Below are positions 52,564 through 61,274 of a stretch of 64,000 nucleotides of DNA, piece after piece (positions within the stretch are counted from its first letter, which is position 1; each line of letters opens with the position of its first letter). A program made the translations under genes and the position numbers. Source of the DNA: Leisingera sp. SS27 (GTDB lineage Bacteria > Pseudomonadota > Alphaproteobacteria > Rhodobacterales > Rhodobacteraceae); contig NZ_JAQNCY010000008.1 in the NCBI RefSeq assembly GCF_028368855.1, positions 1-64,000 of the forward strand, in the 5' to 3' direction. The notes beneath the pieces were generated by a model. That model searched no databases, was not told where the DNA came from, and saw only the letters and a list, made by a program, of their open reading frames with translations.

Positions 52564-52761
52564 TCAGCCCTGTTTTTTGAGCGGGCAGGTGCTGAGGCCG
52601 AGAACCTGATATAGCGGGCAATAGCCCATGAGGCCGGTCGCCAGCGGCACCAGGCCGATGAGGCCCCACAGGGTTTGCGGGCCGATGAACACCAGCGACA
52701 GCAGGATCAGGCCAAGAAGGATGCGCAGGGCGCGGTCGAGGGTGCCTTCGTTACGGGGCAT
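52564..52761 (-). CDS. DUF2892 membrane protein
   Basis: This 65-residue protein begins MPRNEGTLDRALRILLG and has two hydrophobic segments and the DUF2892 pattern GLVPLATGLMGYCPLYQVLG with CPLKK near the end. Stand-alone forms often accompany sulfur or rhodanese genes, and the function is unknown. It lies 88 bases downstream of the Crp/Fnr gene on the same strand, with a 15-bp inverted repeat between them. Confidence 0.88.
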   Translation of the reverse strand: MPRNEGTLDRALRILLGLILLSLVFIGPQTLWGLIGLVPLATGLMGYCPLYQVLGLSTCPLKKQG

Positions 52762-52829
52762 TGCGTGGTCCTTTCGAACTCAGGTTGGAAATTCTGAGTC
52801 TATTTTAGACCGTGGCGGCACTGGCTGTC

Positions 52830-52844
52830 GGTGACAGAGTCACC
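52830..52844. promoter_or_regulatory. Inverted repeat between the Crp/Fnr and DUF2892 genes
   Basis: The perfect inverted repeat ggtgac-aga-gtcacc lies 69-83 bases upstream of the DUF2892 start. It resembles a Crp/Fnr-family site and may be bound by the product of the gene just upstream (inference). Confidence 0.4.
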
Positions 52845-52849
52845 AAAGC

Positions 52850-53437
52850 TCAGGTTTCATCCTCAGCCACCCGCTCCAGCCCGGCGCGGTCCAGGATGCG
52901 CAACTGCCCGCGCTGTGTTTCCACCAGGCCAAGGCGGGCGAATTCGCGCAGGCGGCGGGTCACGAAAGCGCGGCCCGAGGCGGTTTCGGCAGCCAGCGCG
53001 TCATGGGTTATGCGGACTTCGTCGCTTTCCTGTGCCAGCCGCAGCAGCACCCGGGCGAGCCGGGCGTCAAACCCGGTCAGGGCGACGTCCTCGACCAGTT
53101 GCTCGTAGTCGGCAAAGCGGCGGGCGACGGCGGTCAGCACTTCGCTGCGGAACGCCCCGTCCTTTGACATCGCCTGGCGAAAGGCAGCATGCGGGAGGAT
53201 CTCGCCCTCCAGCGCGGTCTCTGCCACGCCTTCCGCGGCGTAGCTGCGGCCGTCGGTGAGGCAGGCAAAGGTCTGCAGGCAGACGTCGCCCGGGCCGACG
53301 CGGTACAGCACGACTTCGCGGCCGTTGGCGGCGGTCAGGGTGACCTTAATGCGGCCTGCGGTGAGCCGGACAAAGCCGGGGCAGTCCTGCCCGGGGCGGA
53401 ACAGCACGGTGCCAGCAGGGCAGGACAGGCGGCTCAT
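52850..53437 (-). CDS. Crp/Fnr-family transcriptional regulator
   Basis: This 195-residue regulator has an N-terminal cyclic-nucleotide-binding-type barrel (CPAGTVLFRPGQDCPGFV, VLYRVGPGDVCLQTFACL) and a C-terminal winged helix (ITHDALAAETASGRAFVTRR, REFARLGLVETQRG). The N-terminal Cys residues (Cys6, Cys19, Cys53 region) are too few and unusually placed for the classical Fnr iron-sulfur cluster. The ligand is unknown. Its start overlaps the murJ stop (ATGA), and it is followed by DUF2892. Confidence 0.87.
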   Translation of the reverse strand: MSRLSCPAGTVLFRPGQDCPGFVRLTAGRIKVTLTAANGREVVLYRVGPGDVCLQTFACLTDGRSYAAEGVAETALEGEILPHAAFRQAMSKDGAFRSEVLTAVARRFADYEQLVEDVALTGFDARLARVLLRLAQESDEVRITHDALAAETASGRAFVTRRLREFARLGLVETQRGQLRILDRAGLERVAEDET

Positions 53438-54984
53438 GCGCGGTTCCGGCGGCTTAGGGCGGTGCGGAACTCCGACAGGCGGAAAGCGCCGAAGGCCTGG
53501 CCCGCGGCGAAGTAGACCGCGCCGCCCAGCAGCACCAGCCCCAGCAGGGACAGGTACCGCCAGTAGTCCAGCGTGAACAGCCAGCCCGCTGTGTGCGCCA
53601 CCGCGTAGAGCACCGCGCCCATCACGGCAGAGGCTGCGAGGATGCGCCAGGCGCGGCGGCGGAAGCGGGTGTCGAACCGGGCTTCCTCGCCCATGCCGAG
53701 GGCACCGAGCGCCAGCAGCGCCACCATCGCCCAGCCAGCTGCTGAGGCGGCGATGGCGGGAGCAATCCAGCCCAGCACCGGTTTCAGCCCGAAGGCCAGT
53801 CCAGCGTTCACCACCATGGCAACCAGGGCATAGCGGAACGGGGTCCTTGTGTCCTCGCGCGCGAAGTAGAGCGGCTGCAGCACCTTCTGCAGCATGAAGG
53901 CCGGCAGTCCCGCGCCATAAATGGCGACCGCAACGGCAATTGCGGCGACGTCCTCGGGGCCGGTGGCGCCGCGCTCGTAAAGCACGGAGACCAGCGGCAC
54001 CGGTACGGTGATGAAGGCCACAGCGGAGGGAACGGCCAGCAGCAGCGAAAACTCACCCGCGCGGGACAAGGCGTCTTGTGATCCAGAGGTGTCGCCGGCG
54101 CGCAGGCGGCGCGACAGGGCGGGCAGCAGAACGATGCCGACCGCGATGCCCACGACCCCCAGGGGCAGCTGGTACAGGCGGTCGGCGATGAACAGCCAGC
54201 TGGCGGCCTTTTCGATATCGGAGGCCACATACTGGCCGACGACCAGGTTGATCTGAGTGACCCCCATGGCGAGCGCGGCTGGCAGCGCCACCCGCATCAG
54301 ATCGCGCATCTCAGTATTCCAGCGGGGCAATCCGGGCCGCAGCGGGATGCCGGCCCGTTCCGCCGCTGACCAGACCAGGGCCAGCTGTGCAACACCTGCA
54401 ACCGGAATGGTCCAGACAAGCCAGACAACAACGTCGCCGCCCAGAACGGCCCCGGCTGTCATTGCAGCGCAGGCAAAGATGTTGAGGAGTACAGGAGCCG
54501 CGGCGGCGGCTGCAAACCGCCCCGTGGCGTTCAGCACGCCGGAAAACAGCGCCGCCAGCGACATGAACAGGATGTAGGGGAAGACGATGTAGCCGTATCC
54601 TACTGCCATATCAAACCGAGCGTCTCCGACGAAACCGCCGGCGGTCAGCCAGACCAGCCCGGGCATGAACACCATGCCAAGACCAACCAGTGCCAGCACC
54701 GCGGCGGCCAGCAGGTTGAAGGCCTGCTGGGCATAACTCCGGGCATCCTCGCCGGCCTCAAAACGCTTGGAAAAGGCCGGGACAAAGGCAGCGTTGAACG
54801 CACCTTCGGCAAAAAAGCGGCGGAACATATTGGGCAGGCGGAAGGCCACGATAAAGGCGTCCAGTACCGGCCCCGGACCGATGAAGGCGGCAATCAGAAT
54901 CTCACGGGCAAAGCCCAGCAGACGGCTGGCCAGCGTCCAGAACCCGACGGTCAGGAAGCCCGACAGCAATTTGATCGGTTTCAT
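53434..54984 (-). CDS. murJ: Lipid II flippase MurJ
   Basis: This 516-residue protein of about 14 membrane helices moves lipid II across the inner membrane for peptidoglycan synthesis. LASRLLGFAREILIAAFIGPG opens the family signature, and FRRFFAEGAFNAAFVPAFSK and LPLGVVGIAVGIVLLPALSR are diagnostic. The start ATG overlaps the glnD stop by four bases. The order glnD-murJ is common in alphaproteobacteria. Confidence 0.95.
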   Translation of the reverse strand: MKPIKLLSGFLTVGFWTLASRLLGFAREILIAAFIGPGPVLDAFIVAFRLPNMFRRFFAEGAFNAAFVPAFSKRFEAGEDARSYAQQAFNLLAAAVLALVGLGMVFMPGLVWLTAGGFVGDARFDMAVGYGYIVFPYILFMSLAALFSGVLNATGRFAAAAAAPVLLNIFACAAMTAGAVLGGDVVVWLVWTIPVAGVAQLALVWSAAERAGIPLRPGLPRWNTEMRDLMRVALPAALAMGVTQINLVVGQYVASDIEKAASWLFIADRLYQLPLGVVGIAVGIVLLPALSRRLRAGDTSGSQDALSRAGEFSLLLAVPSAVAFITVPVPLVSVLYERGATGPEDVAAIAVAVAIYGAGLPAFMLQKVLQPLYFAREDTRTPFRYALVAMVVNAGLAFGLKPVLGWIAPAIAASAAGWAMVALLALGALGMGEEARFDTRFRRRAWRILAASAVMGAVLYAVAHTAGWLFTLDYWRYLSLLGLVLLGGAVYFAAGQAFGAFRLSEFRTALSRRNRA

Positions 54985-57818
54985 GTATCCGCCCGTTTTG
55001 CGCCCTCGGCAATTGCCTCGCGCAGTTTCTTTTCCAGCGTCCGCTGCTTGGATTCGGCGTAGTATTTCAAGCCGAACATGTCCTTGACATAGAAGGCATC
55101 CACCACCTGCTCGCCATAGGTCGCGATCACCGCATTGGCAATGTAGACGTTGGCAGAGGCCAGGGTCCGGGCCAGATCATAGAGAAGCCCGGGCCGGTCG
55201 CGGGTGTCGACTTCGATAATGGTGTAGATTTCCGACCCTTCGTTGTCGAAGGTGATATGGGTCGGCACCTTGAAGGCTTTTTCGCGTTTCTTGATCTTGT
55301 CGCGGGATTTCAGCGCGTCGCGGGTGATCACCTCGCCCTTCAGGGTCTTTTCGATCATCTGTTTCAGCCGGTGCAGGCGGATCGGATCAAAGGGGTGGCC
55401 TTCGCTGTCCTGGATCCAGAAGGCATCGGTCACGTAACCGTCCTTGGTGGTGTAGGAGCGGGCATCGACCACATTGGCCCCGACAAGGGCAAGGGCACCG
55501 GCGATGCGGGCAAAGATGCCGGGATGGTCTTCCATCACGAAACAGGCGCGGGTCGCGTCGCGGTCCACATCCGGATAGAGCCGGATCATCACCTCGCCCG
55601 GGTCGCCCTTGGCGATGTATTCGCGCAGCATTTCGGCGAAATCCACATGCGCCGTAACGTGCAAGCCGTGCCAGTAGGGCGGATAGTGGCGTGCGGTCTC
55701 GGTCTTGAGGTCGGCCTTGGACCAATCCGGCAGTGCCTCGCGCAGGGCCTTCTTGGCGGACGCCCCCCGGTGCTCGCGGTTCAAAGCCTCCATGCCGCCC
55801 TCAAGCGCGGCGCGGGTTTGGCCATAGAGCGCGCGCAGCAGGGCCGCCTTCCAGTTGTTCCAGGTGTCCGGCCCGACGCCGCGGATATCGCAGACGGTCA
55901 GCAATAGCAGCAGATCAAGCCGTTTCACCGTTTGCACTGCCTTGGCAAAATCGCGCACTGTCCGCGGGTCGGCGATGTCACGCTTCTGCGCCATGTCCGA
56001 CATCAGCAGGTGATAGCGCACCAGCCATTCCACGGTTTCGCATTCCGAGGGCTTCAGCCCCAGCCGTGGCGCGACCTTGCGGGCGATCTGGGCGCCCAGG
56101 ATCGAATGATCCTGCTCGCGGCCCTTGCCGATGTCGTGCAGCAGCATCGCCACCATCATCACCTTTCGGTTGAGGCCTTTGCGGAGAATTCCAGACGACA
56201 GCGGCAGCTCGTCCTCCAGCTCGCCGCGTTCGATGGCAGCAAAGTTGGCGATCACCTGAATGGTGTGCTCATCCACCGTGTAGGAGTGATACATATTGAA
56301 CTGCATCATCGCCACGATGGGTTCGAATTCCGGAAGGAAAGCGGACAGCACGCCCAGTTCGTTCATGCGCCGCAGGGCGCGTTCGGAGTTTCCGTGTTTC
56401 AGCAGCAGGTCCAGGAAGAGCTTTCGCGCCTCCTTGTCGTTGCGCATGTCCTCGTCGATCAGATGCAGATTGGCTGTCACCAGCCGCATTGCATCCGGGT
56501 GGATCAGCATGCCGGTGCGCAGGGCTTCCTCGAACAGCCGCAAAAGGTTCAGCCGGTCTTGCAGGAATGCCTTGGGGTCGATCACGTCCAGCCGGTTGTG
56601 CACCACCTTGTAGCCGGGCTTGATCCGCGGGCGGCGGCGGAAGATCCGCTCCAAGAGCGGCGCGTTTTTCTGCTGGCTGGCCTCCAGCTTGGTCAGGAAA
56701 ATGCGGGTCAGGTCGCCGACGCGGGTGGCGTGGCGGAAATACTCCTGCATGAAGACTTCCACGCCACGGCGGCCTGCCTTATCCTCGTATCCCATGCGGC
56801 TGGCGACTTCGACCTGCAGGTCAAAGGTCAGCTGTTCGGTGGCGCGCCCGGTTGCCAGATGCAGATGCGACCGGACCGCCCAAAGAAAATTGGCGGCCTT
56901 GGTGAACAGCTCCATCTCCTCGGCGTGGAACAGTCCAAGCGGCACCAGCTCCCTGGCGTCCTTCACCTGGTAGAGATACTTGGCGATCCAGAACAGCGAC
57001 TGCAGGTCGCGCAGGCCGCCTTTACCCTCTTTCACGTTGGGCTCAACCATATAGCGCTGCCCCTGTTTCAGGTGGCGGGCATCGCGTTCGGCCAGTTTGG
57101 CCTCGACAAACTCCGGGGCGTCCTGGGAAAACAGCTCCTTTTTCAGGCGCTTGTCCAGTTCCTTGGCCAGCGGCGCATGGCCGGCCAGGAACCGGTGCTC
57201 CAGCATTGCGGTGCGGATGGTGTAATCCTCGCCGCCCAGCCGGATGCAGTCCTTGATGGTGCGGCTGGAATGGCCGACCTTCAGCCGCAGGTCCCACAGG
57301 ATGTAGAGCATGGATTCGATCACGCTCTCGGCCCAGGCGGTGATCTTGTACGGTGTCAGAAACAGCAGATCGACGTCCGAGGCCGGTGCCATTTCCCCCC
57401 GTCCGTAACCGCCAACCGCCATAACAGCGATCCTTTCGCCCCGGGTCGGGGTTGCCAGCGGGTGCAGCAGTTCGCTGGCCACGTACAGGGCTGTGGTCAC
57501 CAGCCCGTCGGTCAGGAACGTGTAGGAGCGTGTCAGATCCCGTGCCGCAAAAGGTTTTTTGGCAAAGGCCTCAGCAATGGCCGCGCGCCCGGCCTTGTTG
57601 GCCGCCTTGAGGATCTTCACGGTTTCCGCGCGCAGAGCCGCAGGGGCAGTGTCCTCTGCCAGTGCTTTGATCTGCGCGCGGATGCTGGCAGCGTCAAAAA
57701 TCTCCGCCGGGCCGCAGATCAGCGGGCCCAGCGGTTCAGGATGGCCGTTAACCGAGGGTTGCGCCAGGGCGGCAGGCTCAGAAGCCTGCGCCGCCGAAGC
57801 TGCTGGGTGCTGGGTCAA
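54981..57818 (-). CDS. glnD: Bifunctional uridylyltransferase/uridylyl-removing enzyme GlnD
   Basis: This 945-residue nitrogen sensor modifies and demodifies PII proteins. The nucleotidyltransferase motif is VGGYGRGEMAPASDVDLLFL near residue 135, the HD domain is MVAMLLHDIGKGREQDHS, and two ACT domains follow (HPGIFARIAGALALVGANV, DRPGLLYDLARTLASANVY), which sense glutamine. The only start covering the family N-terminus is TTG at 57818, which overlaps the end of the upstream lipoprotein gene by 41 bases and lacks a clear ribosome site, so the true start may lie farther in. Confidence 0.94.
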   Translation of the reverse strand: MTQHPAASAAQASEPAALAQPSVNGHPEPLGPLICGPAEIFDAASIRAQIKALAEDTAPAALRAETVKILKAANKAGRAAIAEAFAKKPFAARDLTRSYTFLTDGLVTTALYVASELLHPLATPTRGERIAVMAVGGYGRGEMAPASDVDLLFLTPYKITAWAESVIESMLYILWDLRLKVGHSSRTIKDCIRLGGEDYTIRTAMLEHRFLAGHAPLAKELDKRLKKELFSQDAPEFVEAKLAERDARHLKQGQRYMVEPNVKEGKGGLRDLQSLFWIAKYLYQVKDARELVPLGLFHAEEMELFTKAANFLWAVRSHLHLATGRATEQLTFDLQVEVASRMGYEDKAGRRGVEVFMQEYFRHATRVGDLTRIFLTKLEASQQKNAPLLERIFRRRPRIKPGYKVVHNRLDVIDPKAFLQDRLNLLRLFEEALRTGMLIHPDAMRLVTANLHLIDEDMRNDKEARKLFLDLLLKHGNSERALRRMNELGVLSAFLPEFEPIVAMMQFNMYHSYTVDEHTIQVIANFAAIERGELEDELPLSSGILRKGLNRKVMMVAMLLHDIGKGREQDHSILGAQIARKVAPRLGLKPSECETVEWLVRYHLLMSDMAQKRDIADPRTVRDFAKAVQTVKRLDLLLLLTVCDIRGVGPDTWNNWKAALLRALYGQTRAALEGGMEALNREHRGASAKKALREALPDWSKADLKTETARHYPPYWHGLHVTAHVDFAEMLREYIAKGDPGEVMIRLYPDVDRDATRACFVMEDHPGIFARIAGALALVGANVVDARSYTTKDGYVTDAFWIQDSEGHPFDPIRLHRLKQMIEKTLKGEVITRDALKSRDKIKKREKAFKVPTHITFDNEGSEIYTIIEVDTRDRPGLLYDLARTLASANVYIANAVIATYGEQVVDAFYVKDMFGLKYYAESKQRTLEKKLREAIAEGAKRADT

Positions 57819-58944
57819 TGATCACGACTTTCTGTTCCTGGATGGTGGCAACGGCCAGCCCGCGCTCATTGGTGCCGTCGGGCCGCAAGCGGAAGATGCC
57901 GCCCGCACCCTGGAAGCCAGCGCCCTGGGTCAGGGCACCTGCGGTCAGCGCGTCGGACTTGCCGGCCGCAACCAGCGCGCCAATGGCGGCAATGCCGTCA
58001 TAGGCCAGGCTGCCGATGGAATGCGGCGCAGCGCCGTAGCTGGCCTGGTAGCGGGCGCTGAACTGCTGAACTTTGCCCTGATCAGGCAGCGCAAACCAGC
58101 CGCCCTGAACGCCAGGCAGAGCCAGGGTCTGGGGTGGAATATCCCAGCGGGTCAGGCCGATGTACTGTTTATCCGCCGGGTCAACTCCGGCCTCGGGCAG
58201 CAGCTGCGCCAGCAACGGCAGCGCGCCTGCGGTGGTCGAGGTCAGGAAAACCGCATCTGCGCCACTTGCCTGAGACCGGATGCTGGGAATGGCGTTGATA
58301 ACACCCTGCTGCGACAGCTCGTAACCGACGCTGCCGGTGATGTTCACGCCGCTCTGGCCCGCGGCACGCTGGATCGCGCTGCGCCCGGCGCTGCCTGCAG
58401 CGTCATTGCCGCCGACAACCAGAATGTTGCGCTTGCCGTTGCGGGCGGCAAAGCTGGTCAGCCGGCGGGCCGTGTTGTCAAAGGTCGGTCCAAGGATAAA
58501 GACATTGCCGCCTGCAATTGCCGGGTTGTTCGAAAACGCCAGCACATTCACGCCGCGCTGGCGCGCCGCGATACCGGCGGCATTGGCAGCCTCGGCGTAG
58601 ACCGGGCCGAGGATCACGCGGGCCCCGTCCTTCAGCGCCTGCTGCGCGGCGCCAGAGGCCACTTCGGGGCTGCCTGCGGTGTCATAGACCCGCAGGTCGA
58701 TCAGCACGCCGTCCAGATCGGCAATGGCCATGCGGGCTGCGTTTTCCAGGCTCTTTGCCAGCACGGTGTCACCCTGCTGGGCAGAGCCGCGCGGCACCAG
58801 CAGCGCCACCGGGACCGGCTTGGAGGTGTTGATGGTCGGGCCGGTGCCGACGGCAATCGGGTCACAGGCGGTCAGGGCGATGGCGGAAATGGCGGCGGCG
58901 GCAGTCAGTGCTGCCTTGCGGGCGCGTTTGAAAACAGCAAACAT
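57778..58944 (-). CDS. LppC/LpoA-type penicillin-binding protein activator lipoprotein
   Basis: This 388-residue protein has a lipoprotein signal (KAALTAAAAISAIALTAC) and a periplasmic-binding-like fold: VPVALLVPRGSAQQGDTVLA, ARVILGPVYAEAANAAGI and ILVVGGNDAAGSAGRSAIQ. It matches the LppC family, whose member LpoA activates penicillin-binding protein 1a in Escherichia coli. A C-terminal overlap of 41 bases with glnD occurs. The gene is divergent from rsmI, which is a common pairing in proteobacteria (lpoA-rsmI-yraN). Confidence 0.9.
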   Translation of the reverse strand: MFAVFKRARKAALTAAAAISAIALTACDPIAVGTGPTINTSKPVPVALLVPRGSAQQGDTVLAKSLENAARMAIADLDGVLIDLRVYDTAGSPEVASGAAQQALKDGARVILGPVYAEAANAAGIAARQRGVNVLAFSNNPAIAGGNVFILGPTFDNTARRLTSFAARNGKRNILVVGGNDAAGSAGRSAIQRAAGQSGVNITGSVGYELSQQGVINAIPSIRSQASGADAVFLTSTTAGALPLLAQLLPEAGVDPADKQYIGLTRWDIPPQTLALPGVQGGWFALPDQGKVQQFSARYQASYGAAPHSIGSLAYDGIAAIGALVAAGKSDALTAGALTQGAGFQGAGGIFRLRPDGTNERGLAVATIQEQKVVIIDPAPSSFGGAGF

Positions 58945-59031
58945 AATGGCTTGAAACTCCGTTCTCCCGGCGCTGCGGCGCCGTGTGGGTTTAAGGGCGG
59001 ATCATAAACGACCAAAAAGGCGGGTCCAGCG

Positions 59032-59889
59032 TTGAATCACCAGAATGTCATATTGTCCCCCGGGCTTTACTTTGTTGCCACGCCGATCGGCACCGCCCGC
59101 GACATTACCCTGCGGGCGCTGGATGTGCTGGCCTCGGCCGATGTGCTTGCAGCTGAGGATACACGCTCGCTGCGCAAGCTGATGGAGATTCACGGCGTGC
59201 CTTTGGGCGGGAGGCGGATCATTGCCTACCACGACCACAGCGGCACCGGCGCGCGGGCCAAACTGCTGGAGGCGATAGGCGAGGGGAAGTCGGTTGCCTA
59301 CGCGTCAGAGGCCGGGATGCCGCTGATTGCCGACCCGGGTTTTGACCTCAGCCGTGCGGCGGCAGAGGCGGGCCATTCCGTCACGTGCGCTCCCGGCGCC
59401 TCTGCTGCGGCCACAGCGCTGACGCTGGCGGGGCTGCCCACGGATGCATTTTTCTTTGCAGGTTTCCTGCCGAATGCCTCTGGTGCGCGGCGCAAGCGTC
59501 TGGAAGAGCTGCGCGAAATCCCCGGCACGCTGATTTTCTATGAATCCCCGAAACGGGTTGCGGCCTCTGTTGCGGATATGGCGGCAGTGCTGGGCAATCG
59601 TCCTGCCGCGCTGTGCCGTGAGCTGACCAAGAAGTTTGAGGAGGTGCGCCGCGCGCCGCTAACGGAACTGGCTGCCGGGCTGGAGGAAACCCCGGTCAGG
59701 GGCGAGATCGTGCTGCTGGTCGACCGCGCGCAGGAGACAGAGGTCAGCGACGGCGATCTGGAGAGCGATCTGCTGGCCGCATTGCAGGGCAACTCGGTCA
59801 AGGATGCCGCGGGGATCGTTGCCGAGATGCACGGTCTGCCCCGGCGCAAGGTCTATCAGCTGGCGCTGCAAATGGCGAAGGGGGCGTGA
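59032..59889 (+). CDS. rsmI: 16S rRNA (cytidine-2'-O)-methyltransferase RsmI
   Basis: This 285-residue tetrapyrrole-methylase-fold enzyme methylates the 2'-OH of C1402 in 16S rRNA using S-adenosylmethionine. LYFVATPIGTARDITLRAL, LAAEDTRSLRKLM and SEAGMPLIADPGFDLSRAA are diagnostic, as is LIFYESPKRVAASVADMA. I chose TTG at 59032; no ATG is near and the ribosome site AAGG is weak. The gene is divergent from the LppC-type gene and 3 bases from yraN. Confidence 0.93.
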   Translation: MNHQNVILSPGLYFVATPIGTARDITLRALDVLASADVLAAEDTRSLRKLMEIHGVPLGGRRIIAYHDHSGTGARAKLLEAIGEGKSVAYASEAGMPLIADPGFDLSRAAAEAGHSVTCAPGASAAATALTLAGLPTDAFFFAGFLPNASGARRKRLEELREIPGTLIFYESPKRVAASVADMAAVLGNRPAALCRELTKKFEEVRRAPLTELAAGLEETPVRGEIVLLVDRAQETEVSDGDLESDLLAALQGNSVKDAAGIVAEMHGLPRRKVYQLALQMAKGA

Positions 59890-59892
59890 GCC

Positions 59893-60267
59893 ATGAGCCG
59901 GATCCGCCAGCACCGCGGGGCCCGCGCCCATCTGGCCGGTGAAGCGGCGGAGGAGATTGTCGCGCGCCACTATGAGAGCCGCGGCTACACCGTGGCTGAA
60001 CGGCGCTGGCGGGGTCCGGGCGGCGAGATTGACCTCATCCTGCGCGGCCCCGAAGAACTGGTTTTTGTCGAGGTGAAACACAGCGCCACCAGCGCCGGCG
60101 CGGCGCTGCGGATCACACCTCGGCAGGCAGAGCGGATCTATGCCAGTGCAGGGCAGTACCTGGACAACGAACCGCAAGGCCAGCTGACGCCGGTCCGGTT
60201 TGACGCGGCGCTGGTCGATGGCACCGGCGCGGTAGAGATCATCGAAAACGCTATCGGCTTTGACTGA
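59893..60267 (+). CDS. YraN family protein (UPF0102)
   Basis: This 124-residue protein has a restriction-endonuclease-like core: AEEIVARHYESRGYTVAER, then GEIDLILRGPEELVFVEVK with the Asp and Glu-x-Lys of the nuclease fold. The biological role of the family is uncertain; a Holliday-junction nuclease-like activity has been suggested. It follows rsmI after 3 bases, the usual order, and is likely translationally coupled. Confidence 0.93.
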   Translation: MSRIRQHRGARAHLAGEAAEEIVARHYESRGYTVAERRWRGPGGEIDLILRGPEELVFVEVKHSATSAGAALRITPRQAERIYASAGQYLDNEPQGQLTPVRFDAALVDGTGAVEIIENAIGFD

Positions 60268-60338
60268 TCCGCAGCTGCCCCATTGAACCCCGGCGTTCTG
60301 TGGGCCATGTATTCGGTCAGCTTACGAGGGATACTGCC

Positions 60339-61271
60339 ATGAAAATCGCCTTCCAGATGGACCCGGTCATGGGCGTGGACATCAACGCCGACAGCAGCTT
60401 CCGCCTGGCCGAAGAAGCCCAGGCGCGCGGCCATGAGCTGTTTTTCTATGGCCCGGATCAGCTGGCATACCAGGAAGGCCGCATTACCGCCCGCGGCCAG
60501 GACATGACCGTGCAGCGGGTGGCTGGCACACCTGCGGTTCTGGGCGAGGAACGCGAGGTTGATCTGGCGGATTTCGACGTGGTCTGGCTGCGCCAGGATC
60601 CGCCGTTTGACATGCATTACATCACCTCGACCCATCTCCTGGACATGCTGAAGGGGCAGGCGCTGGTGGTGAATGATCCGTTCTGGGTACGAAACTACCC
60701 GGAAAAATTGCTGGTCCTGAACTTCCCTGAGCTGACACCGCCGACCACCATCGCCCGCGACCTGCAGACCATCAAGGCGTTCAAGGAAAAGCATGGCGAC
60801 GTGATCCTGAAGCCGCTGTACGGCAATGGCGGCGCCGGCGTGTTCCGGCTGGACGCAAACGACCGCAACCTCACCTCGTTGCATGAGCTGTTCACCGGCT
60901 TCAGCCGCGAGCCGCTGATCGTGCAGAAATTCCTGCCCGATGTCAGTAATGGCGACAAACGGGTGATCCTGGTCGACGGGGAGCCGGTGGGCGCGATCAA
61001 CCGGGTGCCCGCGGCGGGTGAAACCCGGTCGAACATGCATGTGGGCGGCCGGCCTGAGAAGATCGGGCTGAGCGAGCGCGATCTGGAGATCTGCGCCGCC
61101 ATCGGTCCGCTCTTGCGCGAGAAAGGCCAGATCTTTGTCGGCATCGATGTGATCGGCGATTACCTGACAGAGATCAACGTGACTTCGCCGACCGGCATTC
61201 AGGAGCTGGAGCGGTTCGACGGTGTGAATATCGCGGAGAAAGTCTGGCAGGCGATCGAAGCGAAGGTCTGA
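60339..61271 (+). CDS. gshB: Glutathione synthetase
   Basis: This 310-residue ATP-grasp enzyme joins gamma-glutamylcysteine and glycine. FQMDPVMGVDINADSSF opens the family, VVNDPFWVRNYPEKL is the substrate region, DVILKPLYGNGGAGVFRL binds ATP, and EINVTSPTGIQELERFDG closes the catalytic loop. The ATG at 60339 has a GAGGG site. It lies 71 bases after yraN, an order also seen in other alphaproteobacteria. Confidence 0.96.
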   Translation: MKIAFQMDPVMGVDINADSSFRLAEEAQARGHELFFYGPDQLAYQEGRITARGQDMTVQRVAGTPAVLGEEREVDLADFDVVWLRQDPPFDMHYITSTHLLDMLKGQALVVNDPFWVRNYPEKLLVLNFPELTPPTTIARDLQTIKAFKEKHGDVILKPLYGNGGAGVFRLDANDRNLTSLHELFTGFSREPLIVQKFLPDVSNGDKRVILVDGEPVGAINRVPAAGETRSNMHVGGRPEKIGLSERDLEICAAIGPLLREKGQIFVGIDVIGDYLTEINVTSPTGIQELERFDGVNIAEKVWQAIEAKV

Positions 61272-61274
61272 GGT

